Shown: piece by piece, positions 33,280-45,555 of the stretch
Layout: every line of letters starts with the position of its first letter
How positions within the stretch are numbered: the first letter of the stretch is position 1
From: Sclerotinia nivalis
Lineage: Eukaryota > Ascomycota > Leotiomycetes > Helotiales > Sclerotiniaceae
DNA length: 64,000 nucleotides
Reading direction: 5' to 3'
NCBI GenBank assembly: GCA_029531795.1
Contig: JAPEIS010000001.1
Span: forward strand, 1,736,001-1,800,000
Position numbers and translations under genes: made by a program
Notes under the pieces: model-generated
Seen by the model: only the letters and a program-made list of their open reading frames with translations
Databases searched by the model: none
Told to the model about the DNA's origin: nothing

Positions 33280-35190
33280 TTAGCGATCCCCCCCAACACT
33301 TCTACCACCTCTCCTGAGACCAAAAGCGCTTCGCTTTCCCATTCCAGTTCCTCGTCCATTTGTAACATTTTTGTTTCCAGTCACACCATCACTAATGACC
33401 CTTCCCATTCTCCCAAAGAATCCTTTATCATCAGGATCATTTTTAGGCATCAAAGCTTTATTCTTCAATGCTGTGGCATATTGAATTTGCCATTCCCGAA
33501 GACTCTTCCTGGCTGGGCTCGTACAGCACAATGATGCAAGGAATATCATAACTTTCTGAGCTCTTTTGTCAAAATCTTCAAGAAAGAGTGCTGGAGTTGA
33601 AAAGGTGAGAACAGTCTTGTATGGTTTTGCTGGGGTCTTCTTGAGGGATTTGTCTAGGAGTGGGGCAGGTGAATCAGACTTAGATGGAGAACCAGTTCCT
33701 AGAAGGGTCTTACCACCGCGCCTATAGTGAGCAGATGGCTTTTCACGTTTGATATCGCTGTCTCGTGGAACGGGAAGGGGATTGATAACACAAACATGAA
33801 AATCATCACTCTGATATCTGTCGGAGACAGCTTGAAATCTACCGCACCAGTAGGCAGAAGGTTGGGAGGTATGAACTTGGAGAGTATTTGTTGTAAATTC
33901 TGGGATAGGAGAGTATTTTGTTGTTGAAATAGTAGGTTCGGCAGCGCGAATTGGATTCGAAGTTGACCGATTGCTATTGAGCCACTGAATAGAAGATGAG
34001 TTCTTGAGTGTAGAGAAGACGCCAAATGTCTTTGACTTGGGAAAAGAAGCTGATTCTACTTTTGGCTCCGGGGTCATTTCTGGCATTTTAAAAGCGATGT
34101 GGTAAGGTCCCGGAGGAGATGTTCTACCTGGATGAATTTGTGGCAGTCCCCCAACTGGCGAAATATGTCCTCTGCGTGCCCGACTCTCCTCCCCTTTTTC
34201 TATAGCTCTTCTCACGGGAGAATGGAGATGACGACGGCTGGCGGGTCTCGACTTAGATCCTGATCCTAACGTGGGACTTGGAATCCTTGAGGATTCGCGC
34301 TCTGTTTTTCTTTGGCTTCGGGAACGTGGTTGGCTGATGTCAGTACTGGAAGCAGACGCTGTCAAGGACGAGCTAGCAACGGTAGGATTGCTATATAACG
34401 GGTGAGGATAGCAATTGTTGGTGTTTGCAGATCCACGACGGCCGTGCAAAACTCTTTCATGCAGTTCACTTCTTGGAGCAAAAGGAACTGGGGGGATGTT
34501 TTCATTCGGGACTGACAACTTGTTGATGTTTGGAGATGAAGCTGAATATGATAAATTGCCAAACTGGCTGCGCCTCGAAGAAGCTGGAGCTGGAGACTTT
34601 TTAGCAGAGGGCTCTGAAGACTCTAGAAACTCTATATCTTGAGCTGTTAAGTCGGGTGGAAAATGACATTTTTGGTAGACAGTGTCTTTTGCACTATCGA
34701 TGCGTCGAAGCGAGGATAAAGTTGAGCCTGGTGGAGTTGGGATGATCCTACGTGCGGCAGAAGCTGTGGTTTGTGTCGTATAATGAGAACGCAAAGGTGG
34801 ACCAGCTCGATTTGGTGAAGGGGCACCTTTTGTATTGTTTACCCGAGTACGTGAGGATGAAGTTGGCCCCCGGGGTTGACTTTCCTGACGGGTACGAGAC
34901 GACGAGGCTGGAAATGGTGAATTATTGACATGTGTACGTAAGGCTGACACCGGGCCAGGTAAATTGCTAACATTGCGAGGAGAGGAAGCTGTGCCACGAG
35001 AGGTTGGAGAATCAGGAACAGTCCTCTTGACAAGAACTGGAAAGGTTTCTACTGGCCAAGGTGTGTTTTGGCCAATGATTGGTCCCCGCTCGTACGTATA
35101 ATAAGTTCGCTTTGATGAGGTATAATGACTATCACCCTCTGGTAAGAGAGTCGATGGGAGAGCGGGGATGCGACGATTATAACTGGCCAT
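33280..35190 (-). CDS. Hypothetical disordered Ser/Pro/Arg-rich protein
   Basis: One uninterrupted 636-codon frame with ATG at 35190, MASYNRRIPALPSTLLPEG. I do not recognise the family by name. About the first 400 residues are low-complexity Ser/Pro/Thr/Arg sequence with many SSRTR and SPR patches that could be phosphorylated. An ordered part follows: SAYWCGRFQAVSDRYQSDDF, then a region reading TPALFLEDFDKRAQKVMIFL and REWQIQYATALKNK. The tail is basic and Gly-rich. A conserved aromatic block followed by a helical segment is typical of fungal regulators of unknown role. No catalytic motif, membrane segment or signal peptide is seen. Length and coherent composition support a real gene. Confidence 0.8.
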   Translation of the reverse strand: MASYNRRIPALPSTLLPEGDSHYTSSKRTYYTYERGPIIGQNTPWPVETFPVLVKRTVPDSPTSRGTASSPRNVSNLPGPVSALRTHVNNSPFPASSSRTRQESQPRGPTSSSRTRVNNTKGAPSPNRAGPPLRSHYTTQTTASAARRIIPTPPGSTLSSLRRIDSAKDTVYQKCHFPPDLTAQDIEFLESSEPSAKKSPAPASSRRSQFGNLSYSASSPNINKLSVPNENIPPVPFAPRSELHERVLHGRRGSANTNNCYPHPLYSNPTVASSSLTASASSTDISQPRSRSQRKTERESSRIPSPTLGSGSKSRPASRRHLHSPVRRAIEKGEESRARRGHISPVGGLPQIHPGRTSPPGPYHIAFKMPEMTPEPKVESASFPKSKTFGVFSTLKNSSSIQWLNSNRSTSNPIRAAEPTISTTKYSPIPEFTTNTLQVHTSQPSAYWCGRFQAVSDRYQSDDFHVCVINPLPVPRDSDIKREKPSAHYRRGGKTLLGTGSPSKSDSPAPLLDKSLKKTPAKPYKTVLTFSTPALFLEDFDKRAQKVMIFLASLCCTSPARKSLREWQIQYATALKNKALMPKNDPDDKGFFGRMGRVISDGVTGNKNVTNGRGTGMGKRSAFGLRRGGRSVGGDR

Positions 35191-36175
35191 GTTTGCTGAT
35201 TTGCTCTATACAAACAATACAAAAGTTAGCATATAAGTTTCAAAACTTGCATAATGCGATAATAAATTATCTCGACAATCTCAAAATTGCATGGAAGTAA
35301 GTCACTTTAGAAGTGTTTGTTGACTATGAAGCCACATGCAATACGAACATGGAACCAGATAACCTTGAAACTTTTGCTTCGGATTTGATCCAACTCCCGC
35401 TTTCTTAATATTGATCTTCTTTGACTAATTGAAAATGAAACGTCGATCTTACCACGATTTTCCGCTTCTCTCCCGTTTCAAGATATTGAAGACACTTTAG
35501 AGCCTCTTTGATCGAATCGCAAGTCGTATTCCAGAATATGGCTGTGCTTTGATCGAGCAAACAACAATTGAAGATTGAAGCAAGAAGAAAATAACAAAGA
35601 TGGGAAGTACTGAAAAGGTTTTCAAGGTGAATAGAACTTTGTCCCAAAAGAAGTTATCATATCCTCATCGTTGCCTGACGCCGAGACATCTGTGATTGGG
35701 AAAAGCTCGAATTCGGAAAACCTGATATCATTCATTCATTCATTCATTCATCCCCTTCATTTATGAATTAATTTATAGAACATAGACTGTCATCTGGAAG
35801 ACTAATTGAAATAAAATAAGATGAGAAGGAACTATTACACTTTTGTGAAATTTATCCAAATCTACCAATATGGAAAGAGTGCGAGGAGCTTTCTTACAGT
35901 GTGACTGCCATTGCCATATATTATACATTGATAATGAGTTTACCAATACATCATTCACTTAGCTAATAAATTAAATAATTCGAAGAATTGATATAACCTT
36001 TAAAGACTTGAATGAAATTTGCAGAATAGTTTTAAAAAACTGGACAGATAATCTTCAGGAGTATATATATTGACTGAGTCACCAATGCTACTAAATATTT
36101 ATGCCCTTGGCACTTAGAATTAATCATTTGACTTAATCATTATTGTATTTTGTGGTCTGTTATCCTATTAGCAAA
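35191..36175. other. Intergenic, nothing recognised
   Basis: Contains the promoter of the 33280-35190 gene and the 3' flank of the TANGO2-like gene. A TTCAT microsatellite lies near 35728-35750. Confidence 0.45.
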
Positions 36176-37276
36176 CTATAGCACTGCATGCGGGTATACT
36201 TCATTTCCCTTACTTTCCCCATTCCATCCTTCGATATTGAACTCAAACCTCATATCAGCTTGACCTCTTTCTATTGGATTGCCTTCTTCGTCAAACAGCG
36301 ACCGCTCTATAAACGTAACATGCCCTTCCCAATCTACGAGGATGATGGTTTGTCTTTGGGTACCATAAACGCCAGATATAATGTTATTATTTTCAGGCGT
36401 TGGTCTCTGCTCCTCTTTAACTTTAATCTGCTCCTCGTTCACTTCAACACCCGAATCTTCGCGTGGTGATGATGCCTTTCTGACAGCAGCTGCGATTTCA
36501 TCTGCATTTGGAATTTCGGAAGGTGGGGTTGCATGGCCGATTGTAGGTATGAAGATGGACTTTCGAAGTTGATAGATATACTCCTCGAAATCCTGACTGT
36601 CATCTTGCTTCGGAAGTGTATCAATGTCCAGAACGGCGTACAATTTCTCGACCAGTTCCTCTTCTCCCAGGCCATTTCGTACCACTTCTTCTACAACATC
36701 CAACACCTTTTCCTTGCCAGACTTGATCTTGGGCCAAGTAATTGGGTCATCGTACGAAGTATTGCTTAAGCCATAAACCTCCCCTCTTCTCGCAGCCACC
36801 CAGGGCACTTGGTCTGGAGTTCCACTTCTATTTGAGATGATTGCCAGAGGCTCCATTTGGTGATCAGAGGATCTTTCTTTTCGCAATTTTCCGCATACCA
36901 ACGAAAACCCACCAACACCTTTTACTCCGTCACCATCTAATAGCCTGTGTACAAATTGTTGGGTGCTCTCATCGTTATCTGCCGTTAACCAAGCCGTGAC
37001 CATACCGCCTCGACTCCTGGTCCCTTGTACAGGATGATCTTTATCGTGGGTGTCTGTTTCGCGATAATTCGTAAGAACCGCGAAATTCCCTGTTTTCGTA
37101 ATCCCTAACCATGTTCCTTGCTCGGCACGCTGTAGATCTCGACTTGATAGGATTTCTTGATGATGGGAAGACCACCAATGTGGTTTGCTTGTCGGTCGAA
37201 GAATGAATTCATCTCGATTATCAAGAATTATGAGTGCATAGGATGGATGTGCGGTAGTTGCTAAGACAATACACAT
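36176..37276 (-). CDS. TANGO2 / NRDE family protein
   Basis: A single exon of 366 residues if started at the ATG at 37276 (MCIVLATTAHPSYALIILDN). The reading frame is open upstream to 37462, but the family starts with Met-Cys, and Cys2 is its conserved putative nucleophile, so the internal ATG is chosen. The family signature NRDE is seen in LDNRDEFILRPTSKPHWW. Other conserved parts are QGTWLGITKTGNFAVLTNYR, SRGGMVTAWL, YGLSNTSYDDPITWPKIKSG and GVYGTQRQTIILVDWEGHVT. The human homologue links to Golgi/ER and mitochondrial lipid or heme handling. The exact activity is not settled. An acidic insert at about residues 290-310 looks disordered. Confidence 0.9.
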   Translation of the reverse strand: MCIVLATTAHPSYALIILDNRDEFILRPTSKPHWWSSHHQEILSSRDLQRAEQGTWLGITKTGNFAVLTNYRETDTHDKDHPVQGTRSRGGMVTAWLTADNDESTQQFVHRLLDGDGVKGVGGFSLVCGKLRKERSSDHQMEPLAIISNRSGTPDQVPWVAARRGEVYGLSNTSYDDPITWPKIKSGKEKVLDVVEEVVRNGLGEEELVEKLYAVLDIDTLPKQDDSQDFEEYIYQLRKSIFIPTIGHATPPSEIPNADEIAAAVRKASSPREDSGVEVNEEQIKVKEEQRPTPENNNIISGVYGTQRQTIILVDWEGHVTFIERSLFDEEGNPIERGQADMRFEFNIEGWNGESKGNEVYPHAVL

Positions 37277-38190
37277 ACTGGCGGCTGTTATAGGTATGGA
37301 GTTGTAGATAATGTAGGTGATATTGAAGAATGTTGAAAGTGGCAGCTGCGGAAGTTTAGTCGAAGAAAGAAATTTGACCTGACCTGCCAGAAGGTACGAC
37401 CTCTTATATGAAGTTATGCTATAGGACTTCTCCGAGATTTTGTTGGGAGGTGCAAAACCCAAGAATCTCAGCTCATAATATTTGGGGTGAATAATATCAG
37501 CCCATCAAGCTCATCAATTCATCAATTCATACAGATGCTTTTCTGGGCGGTTGGACAGCAGATATGCAGAATTACCCCATGATCTGTCAGGTCAATCAAT
37601 TCTTTAGTCATTCTCGGGCGGCCCCATGTTTCCGTAGCGGGGATCTCACTCACTACGGGTTACTGGTGTACCTAGTTCGTCCCTCGGTGGGTCGGGCACT
37701 GCACTGTTGTACTGAGCAAACTTGTAAGGCTGCGGTTGTATTTGGTAGCCCTGCATTACCGCACAAAGCTGCATAGGGGATTGATCTAACAATTAATAGC
37801 TTGCCTATGAGTTCATCAAATTCACTGTTTTCATTCAAATAAGGAATACAAAATCCCATGGTGATTCAATGCAATAGACCGTAGGATGTCTTAGCTATAG
37901 GCTATTCCGGCTATCAAATATGGGCACCTGATACCCCGTAATAATGAGAAACACGCTAAAACTTTCTAACCTCAAAAGAATCCTAGAGCTTGACCGGTAG
38001 ATCCATCCTCATCATCCTCACTAATACATCTCCATCTCCATCTCCATCTCCCTCATTTCACCAACCTACACACTTCATCGTCTGTACTCCAATACTTTAC
38101 CCTTTTCACCCTCAGAATCAACTTCGTGCATTGCCTAGTATACCTAGTATACCTAGGTAACCTTTAAAACTTTGCAAGAAACAAGTGATC
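37277..38190. other. Divergent intergenic region
   Basis: About 0.9 kb between divergent TANGO2-like and REEP-like start codons, holding both promoters. CATCTC and TACCTAG short repeats are near 38020-38160. No gene is supported. Confidence 0.45.
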
Positions 38191-39355
38191 ATGTTCGACA
38201 CATTCGCAAGGCTCTTATCGTAAGTATTCCCCGCCTTTAAGGAAGTTTAGAATTATACTAAAAGCCTTCAGTTCTATTCCTACCTTTCTTTTCCCAGTTT
38301 TCGCATCCTACAAAGCTCTAAAGACCTCTGATCCGGCATTATTAACACCATGGCTTATGTATTGGGTGGTTCTTGCGATTGCTTTGTTCGCTGAATCTTG
38401 GGTCGGATTCATACTAGTTTGGTTTGCAGACGTCTTTTTCTCTTGAACTACCCATGAAAAATTCTAACAATTGCTTCTACCCAGGATACCTTTTTATTCC
38501 TGGTTTCGCCTCGGTTTCCTTCTCTACCTTATCCTTCCTCAAACTCAAGGCGCAAGAGTCCTCTACCAAACACATGTCCATCCATGGCTTCACAATAATG
38601 AGCTCGCTATTGACGATTTAATAGCCTCCGCTCATGAACGTGCGAAAGCGGCAGGTGTGACATATCTCAAACAAGCAATAGAATTGATCAGACAACACAT
38701 CTTTGGCCTTCCGCCTAAAGAGCCAACACCGCCATCAACACCCTCAGCTTATTCCTATACACAAAATCTCATGGCGCGCTTCAATCTGCCATCTGCTAGA
38801 CCTTCGTTCCCATCGAACCCTATTGGGGGTGCTACTAGCACTGCAACTGATTTTTATTCGCTCCTTGCCTCGGCAGTAACCGCTGCTACCTCGTCCAACG
38901 CTGCTACTGGTGGATCTGAAGGTCGAGATTTGTCGAATAGTGGAATGTTAATACCCCCTCATGTATCTGGGAATGAACGTATAACCTTCATTCAAGCACA
39001 ACGTGAACGTCTTTCAATACTTCTTTCGGCATTGGATAAAGAAGCGCAAACATTACAGAGTGAAAAGCGCGTCCCTAGGAATATATCTAGTATGTCATTT
39101 GATGGCACTAGCAGTGAAGACGATAACCTCGATCGACCAAAGAGCTCTATGAGTGGCATGACCTCAAGAAAGAGTGAGCCTGATTTTGAAAAAATTGATG
39201 CAGATTCTGGGACGGAAGAAGTTGGAAATCAAAGAAGAGCAGCAGAGAGGACATCCAGTGCAAACTGGATGCCGTGGGCATGGGGAGCAAAACCAACGTC
39301 CCCAACTGACAACTTCTCCGATGATAAAGGAAAGAGTTCAGGTGTCGATGCATAA
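38191..39355 (+). CDS. REEP / HVA22 (TB2/DP1, Yop1-like) membrane protein
   Basis: Three exons, 38191-38219, 38272-38421 and 38485-39355, giving 349 residues. The short first exon encodes MFDTFARLLS. Then SIPTFLFPVFASYKALKTSD, LLTPWLMYWVVLAIALFAES and IPFYSWFRLGFLLYLILPQT form the family's hydrophobic hairpins, followed by GARVLYQTHVHPWL. Such proteins curve ER tubules. The long C-terminal part (from about residue 120) is Ser/Thr-rich and disordered, with an amphipathic helix, RITFIQAQRERLSILLSALD. The acceptor of intron 1 and the GTTTGC donor of intron 2 were chosen because they restore the conserved sequence in frame. Confidence 0.92.
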
Positions 39356-40358
39356 TTAGTCCAGTGACTTGATACACGGTGTATAACACATAAATATTGA
39401 GAGGCTGTCTTATTGGGTTTGGGGGGTTTGGGATAGACGCATATTCCGCTGATTGGGACAAGAGGAGAATAGGAGCAGTTGGTACTGTCTTTTCAAATTG
39501 GCGCTGGAATGAATAACAGGACACGGTAAAGATTGGCAGTCGCAAGTTTTGATACGTTTATAAATTCAAGTTGATGAGAGTTTCTTCATCACAAAAAACT
39601 ATGTTTCTATTCAATGAGAGGCCTAGCCTTTTTGCACTTCCCTCATACAACCTTGGAAGGCTCTTTCGGGTCCTGATGCAAAACAAATTCTAATTGCGCA
39701 GATAAATTGTTCAAGATGGAAAACACGTATCCATGTTTCTTAAGTCCCGTACCTGTGAGGTAGCCATCGTCATCGACAGGAAAGGGATTTGCGAACATGA
39801 GATTATCTATACAGTACTTTCCACTATCGTCACCTCTTCCCATTTTCCGCTCTTCCTCCTTTATTCCTCTCACTTCCGTCTTCATCTCAATTTCTCCCCT
39901 ATTGTGCAATTATCTAGGTACTAAAACATGGCGAAATTTCCCAGTAGCACAGGGAATCTTTGATGAAGCGCTTTCTTTACTTACATGTTTTATAGAAATG
40001 AGTAAGATTATGAACCGTGTGAACGTTTATTGCGGAATATTTTTTAATGTTGCTTTTTCGTTATATAAAATCATTTTCGAATAAAGAACTTCTGTTATAT
40101 AGATGATTTTTGGTTATTCGGATGGATTTATTGGGTATAACCTTACTATGTTAATTTTGGCTAAATGGTTAGTGTTCCGTATGCGCTCCTACGACGTCTG
40201 CCGCCGAATTTTGTAGGAAGAGGTTAGGCGCATAATTGCTTGTACACTAGGTAGAGAAAAATGTCAAGGAGATTTGTAGGCATTCAGAGTTAATCCGATA
40301 AATATTACCGAGAATATATTGTTTAGATATACATAGCCATGATACTGCAAAAGTTATA
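39356..40358. other. Convergent intergenic region, nothing recognised
   Basis: 3' flanks of two converging genes. Short frames at 39643-40084 have no features. Confidence 0.45.
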
Positions 40359-42036
40359 TCACAACGCGTCCAACTCAACCCTCGCATATCTCGCCAATCG
40401 AGCATTTTCCAACCGCTCCTCAGAAATAACCATAGCCTCTGGAAACCACTCCGGAATCACAACTCCTCCCTTCGTAGCATCAAACGAAAAAATCATTTCC
40501 GTCAACGCCTTCCCACATAACCAAGCATGAACCATACCCTCGCCCGAAAAAGCCGCTGCGGTCCATTCAGCTCCTTCATGATTGGTTTGTGTAGTCGTAA
40601 TTTTTCTATCGGTCAAAGACTCGGGGAGTGGTCCAACCCATGGTAAACCATCGGTGCTAAATCCCATATTACCTGTCCACATCGATTTCACCGCTGGTCC
40701 ATTTACCGCACCCCAATTCTCGGGTGCGAAGACAGCGCCTAGAACGCCGCGCAGGTGGATATTCGCGTACATGTTTAATTCCGAATCTTTACTAATGCCA
40801 GCTTCGTGAATTCCGCCATTTTGTGTCTGTGCATAGCCACCTCCCATCATCATTTCACCGTTAGATGATGAGCTGATTGGAAGTTGCGTCAGGTAATCGA
40901 AACCATGGTCATAGTTGAAGATCCAGGAGTGGTCACTTTGATGTTTGAATTTGTCTCCGGGTGGTTGGGCGGACATTTGTCCGACGATTGGAAAGATGCA
41001 GCCTTTTATGCCGGGGACGAGGTGGCCGATGTGGGCGTTGGTACAGTGGATTACGTGTTTGGACTTGATTGTCCCGCGGGGTGTGGTGACTTCGAAATAA
41101 TGTTCGCCTCCATGGATTTTGGAAACGCTAGTGTTTGTTTCAAGGAGGAAGTTTGATGGGAATTGTTTTCGTAGGTGTGCTAGAAGGCCTGTGACAAATT
41201 TGTAGGGCCACATTGCACCTGCAGTACCTGTCACTGCCCCAGCAGCATTTGGTATCCCGAACTCCTTTAAATATATTAGCAAAAGAATCCTCATAGGTTG
41301 ATTGTTGCAAGTGGATTCAGCAATCAAAGACTTCTGATTGTCATTCATTCAGACTATTGAAATATTGGAAGAGAAACATATTGCAATAATATACCTTCGC
41401 CAACTCATCAGCTTCAATGAAACCCCATCCTTTGGAATCATTTGGCATATCAGTCATGAAAATCTCTATATCTTTCCGAATATCCTCCCAACCCTCCTTG
41501 TGAAAATATACACTCAAGAATCGTACTTTACGAACTTGTGACTCTTCAGTCAACTCCAAATTTTGGGCACTTTTGATCAACGCTTCAAGATGGGAAATTC
41601 GCAGTTTATGAATCTTAATAGCTGCATCTTTACCCAAACGTTCTTTAAGCATGGCATATTCCTCGCCAGTTTCCAAAATGTGCCCACCGTTTCTTCCCGT
41701 GGCACCACTACAGCTATCTCGAGCTTCTAGCATGATGACTTTCGGATGAAGTAAAGATTGAGTTTTTGATGGACTAGCCTTTTCGAGGCCCTCCAACAAA
41801 GCTTGCGCAACTGAAGCTCCTGTAATACCCGAACCAATGATAACGTAATCCGCGATTTCTGGGAGATGTTCTGACTGTACGCTTGCAACCTCAGGATGTG
41901 GTTCTTTCATCCAAAATGACTTTGTTGTATGGATTGCATCTGGAATTCCAGGATCTGCGAATGCTCGGTCAAGAGCTTCTTGCCTTGCTGCAAGTGGTAT
42001 GTATGGACTACTAAATTGAGAAACAATGAATGACAT
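40359..42036 (-). CDS. FAD-dependent oxidoreductase (DAO family)
   Basis: Two exons, 42036-41395 and 41264-40359, with a 130-bp intron and 515 residues. The Rossmann FAD-binding motif is ADYVIIGSGITGASVAQALL, followed by MLEARDSCSGATGRNGGHI, the typical second dinucleotide-fold element of glycine/D-amino-acid oxidase-like enzymes. The C-terminal half contains THHG-like substrate-domain strands, MWTGNMGFSTDGLPWVGPLP and EWTAAAFSGEGMVHAWLCGK. It should oxidise an amine or amino acid in the cytosol or peroxisome. The substrate is unknown. There is no signal peptide and the C terminus ARVELDAL is not a clear PTS1. The splice junction EADELAK/EFGIPNAAG matches family spacing. Confidence 0.92.
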
Positions 42037-44022
42037 AATTTCAGTTGACTGGCTGGTTTATAAAAATTCAAAATGGAAGGTCTTAAACAAATCAACTGTT
42101 GAGTAGTTTTAGGTACCAGAGTTTTATGTTGTGGCGTGTGGTGCGAGATGTGCAGTAAATCCAATTACCATGAAAAACTCGCGTAACTTGAGAATATCGA
42201 GTTGTTGTAATAAAATTTGTGTGTTTTTCTGTGCATCTTCCGGTTCGTATAACGTTCAAAGTTCACGAGGTGGTGAGAAGCTTCAGTTGTACAAATGTAT
42301 ATCATCTGCATCCCCCACTATTACATAGAGTACTAATGAGGAAGGTATATGCGGCAGACCAATCTTATCTTCAAACTAACCCAACTTGCCTGAAGTTTTC
42401 CTGGGATGCGATGAGTGACCATTTATTCACGGGCCATCCAAACTCGGAGTTAGTTTTTTTTACCGATTCAATGAGTAGAAGTTGAGTGATAATTTTTGGA
42501 TCAGCCTATGGGTAAATCGTTTTCTTTTCAGGCACGATTTAACACCCGAGTAGGTATATTGGTACTGTTCCCCCTCCGGATATGTTCAAAAAGCTAATCT
42601 CAATTCCACGTTTGAAAGCGAGCTCATCAGCATTTTATGAGAATGCCACTCTTACCTCCACGATGAACTATCTTCGCAAGCTCCGTATCTTAATGAAATG
42701 GACGTTCAAATGAGCTTGTCCCTGCTGTGATTACTTTCACTCAGCTTCATTCCATTTTAAATAAAGTAGTACAAAAAGAAAACTCTATGGTGTACATGAG
42801 AGCCACCTCACCATAAGTCGGCGTGAGTGCCGTTAATGTGGGTTTAATATAGCTGAGACGGCGTAAAATGATCATCCGGTCGCTTGCCTTTTGGGCTTCC
42901 AATGAATGCTATTGTCATAAAAGCTCTGGCTACTATTTGAAGTAATCACAGGTAATTTTGAGTCTCACATTTCGATATGAAAAGCCCAAAATATCTACCA
43001 TTGAAATGTCTCCCATCCAGCGGAGGAGATATTTTCACTCGAAGCCAAGCCACTATGAACTGTTTTTCAAAAAGAACTATCCATAAAAAACCAGAAGACC
43101 AGTAAAACTTCTAGATAGTCCGCTAGCAGATTCAATAGCAGCGGACTTGTTTTGAGCTCATAGCCTCGAATCTAACCTCGATACCGATGCCACATCTTCT
43201 AGATGTGTGTTTGGCGTTTAACAACAAACATCAGTCTTGCCTCAAAGACCAGGCGTAACACACACTACACAGTATTTTCATTATGGGAGAATCTCTTCTG
43301 GAGAATATGCACAAAGCCGAGACCAGGAGGAAGGGTGTATGAAAAGGAGTTCAATACATATGCAACTCGCACATTGAGCGAATAGACTTGCCATAATGTA
43401 CTCGCAACACGACAGACATCCAACAGAGTGTTCCATATCGATACAAAGGCTACTTAGCGCCATGTCATGATATTCCCGTTCAGCTTAGAAATTGGTGAAA
43501 GTGGTTTCCCGCCCGCCAACTTCGATCATTTGGAGAAGAGTACTTCAGTAGACAGTCGGCGAGCCACAAATGTGATGAACTTTATCTCCAAAATATTTAG
43601 CTGAAGACTGAATTGATGGCTATAAAATTCGAAAAAGAACATGAAAATGTCTAGAAGCACGGCACATAAGATCGGTAACGTTTTAAGCAACTGCCAATCT
43701 TCACCGCTTTTTTGTGGCATGGCGGGGTGGCGGGGTCTTTCACTCCATAAAATTTTATATCAAACCTTATTAATATTTTATATTTTAACCATTTATCCAT
43801 ATTTATTCACCCTCTCTTGACGACAATCACCAAAATGCGCATAAATTAAATTGTGTATCTCAACTACTTTCTTTCTCTATCTGTAGATATCGTTTTCTTG
43901 CATATAAAAAAACACTTTACTATATTCTGCCGTCGCTCTCTCCAATTCCGTTTCCATTTCCATTCCATTCCACATCCACACCTCTCATCGAAATACGGAA
44001 AGCGCAGACGGTCGAAAAAAAA
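42037..44022. other. Divergent intergenic region, nothing recognised
   Basis: 2 kb between the oxidoreductase and MRI1 start codons, including both promoters. Small frames (43203-43385 and others) look random. Confidence 0.45.
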
Positions 44023-45555
44023 ATGGCTGGTTTAGAAGCCATTAAATATGGCAGAGGAAGACTAGAAGTTTTAGATCAGTTAAGACTTCCGCATGAGTTT
44101 GTGTATGATAATGTCTCAACTTGTGAAGAGGCATTTGATTCAATCAAGTCGATGCGTGTGAGAGGTATCTACTGCTCTCTTGTCAGTCGGACATCATGAT
44201 GAGCTTTAATGGCTAAGTGTTTATCAGGAGCCCCAGCAATCGCGATTGTGGCAGCTCTTGCGCTGGCCGTAGAGCTTCATCATCAAAAAGATGGTTGGTA
44301 CTTCTTGACGATTGACTTAAAATAGTATTTGGTAATCAGCTAATATGAATTATTTCAGGTTCAAAGACGAAACAAGAAACTGTTCAATATATCAACAAAC
44401 GTCTCGATTATCTCCTAGGTAGTAGACCTACCGCCGTCGATCTTTCCAATGCCATCAAACTTCTCAGACGGGTTTCTCAATCTGCTGCGGAAGCTACAGA
44501 TGCAAAGGATGACGGTGCTGCTTGTGCGGATGTTCGAAAAGGATATATTGATGCGGCAGAGAAGATCTTAGAAGATGATCTCACCACAAACTTGGCCATT
44601 GGTAGATATGGGGCAGAATACTTAAGACGACAACAGATGCCGGTTGGAGGTGAGGAAGATGATGAGGATCCTTCGAAATTTTTTACAACGAGCCCACCAT
44701 GCACGCAAGGGGCACCGGACAGGACATATAGGAAATTGAGTGTTCTCACGCATTGCAATACTGGGTATGTCATTCGTTCTACCTTGTTGCATCCCAGAAG
44801 AGGGAAAAAGTACTAACAAACCCATCTTCAGCTCCCTAGCTACTTCCGGCCACGGTACCGCCTTAGGTATAATCCGCAGCCTGCACAAAATGAACTACCT
44901 CGACCATGCCTATTGTACTGAAACTCGTCCTTATAACCAAGGCTCTCGACTCACTGCTTTTGAGCTTGTTTACGAAAAGATTCCCTCAACACTCATTACC
45001 GATTCTATGGCCGGTGCTCTTTTCGCCCGGATGAAAGAAAGCAAAAACATATCTGCTGTCATTGTAGGAGCAGATCGCGTCGCTCGCAATGGTGATACTG
45101 CCAATAAAATTGGAACCTATTCTCTTGCCGTTCTTGCAAAAGCTCACAATATAAAGTTCATAGTTGCAGCACCTACAACAAGTATAGATCTCGAGACGGT
45201 TTCAGGAGCAGATATAAAGATTGAAGATCGAGCTCCAACAGAACTTACTCAAATAACTGGAGCTGTAGTAGGAAAAGATGGACATGTAGATGTGAATACG
45301 ACGGCCAGAGTGGCTGTTGCTCATCAAGGAATTGATGTTTGGAATCCTAGTTTTGACGTTACGCCCAGTATGTATATTGATGCGGTCATTACGGAGAAGG
45401 GAGAAGTGGTCAGGAGTTCAAAGGGCACGTTTGACTTCAAGACAATTATGCCGGAGCGGTGGGCACAACAAGTTGAGGGGAAAGAGTTAAGTGCTGAGAC
45501 AAATGTAAAAGCACATGTGGATGATGGAACACAATTTCCAATGGAGAACATCTGA
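44023..45555 (+). CDS. mri1: Methylthioribose-1-phosphate isomerase
   Basis: Four exons, 44023-44164, 44228-44293, 44359-44764 and 44832-45555, giving 445 residues. The enzyme isomerises methylthioribose-1-phosphate to methylthioribulose-1-phosphate in the methionine salvage pathway. Family marks are [20 protein letters not shown], the catalytic Cys202 in [39 protein letters not shown] and the catalytic Asp286 in [20 protein letters not shown]. The frame stays open over all junctions. An acidic insert ([16 protein letters not shown]) makes it slightly longer than the yeast enzyme. It starts [20 protein letters not shown], as expected. Confidence 0.96.
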
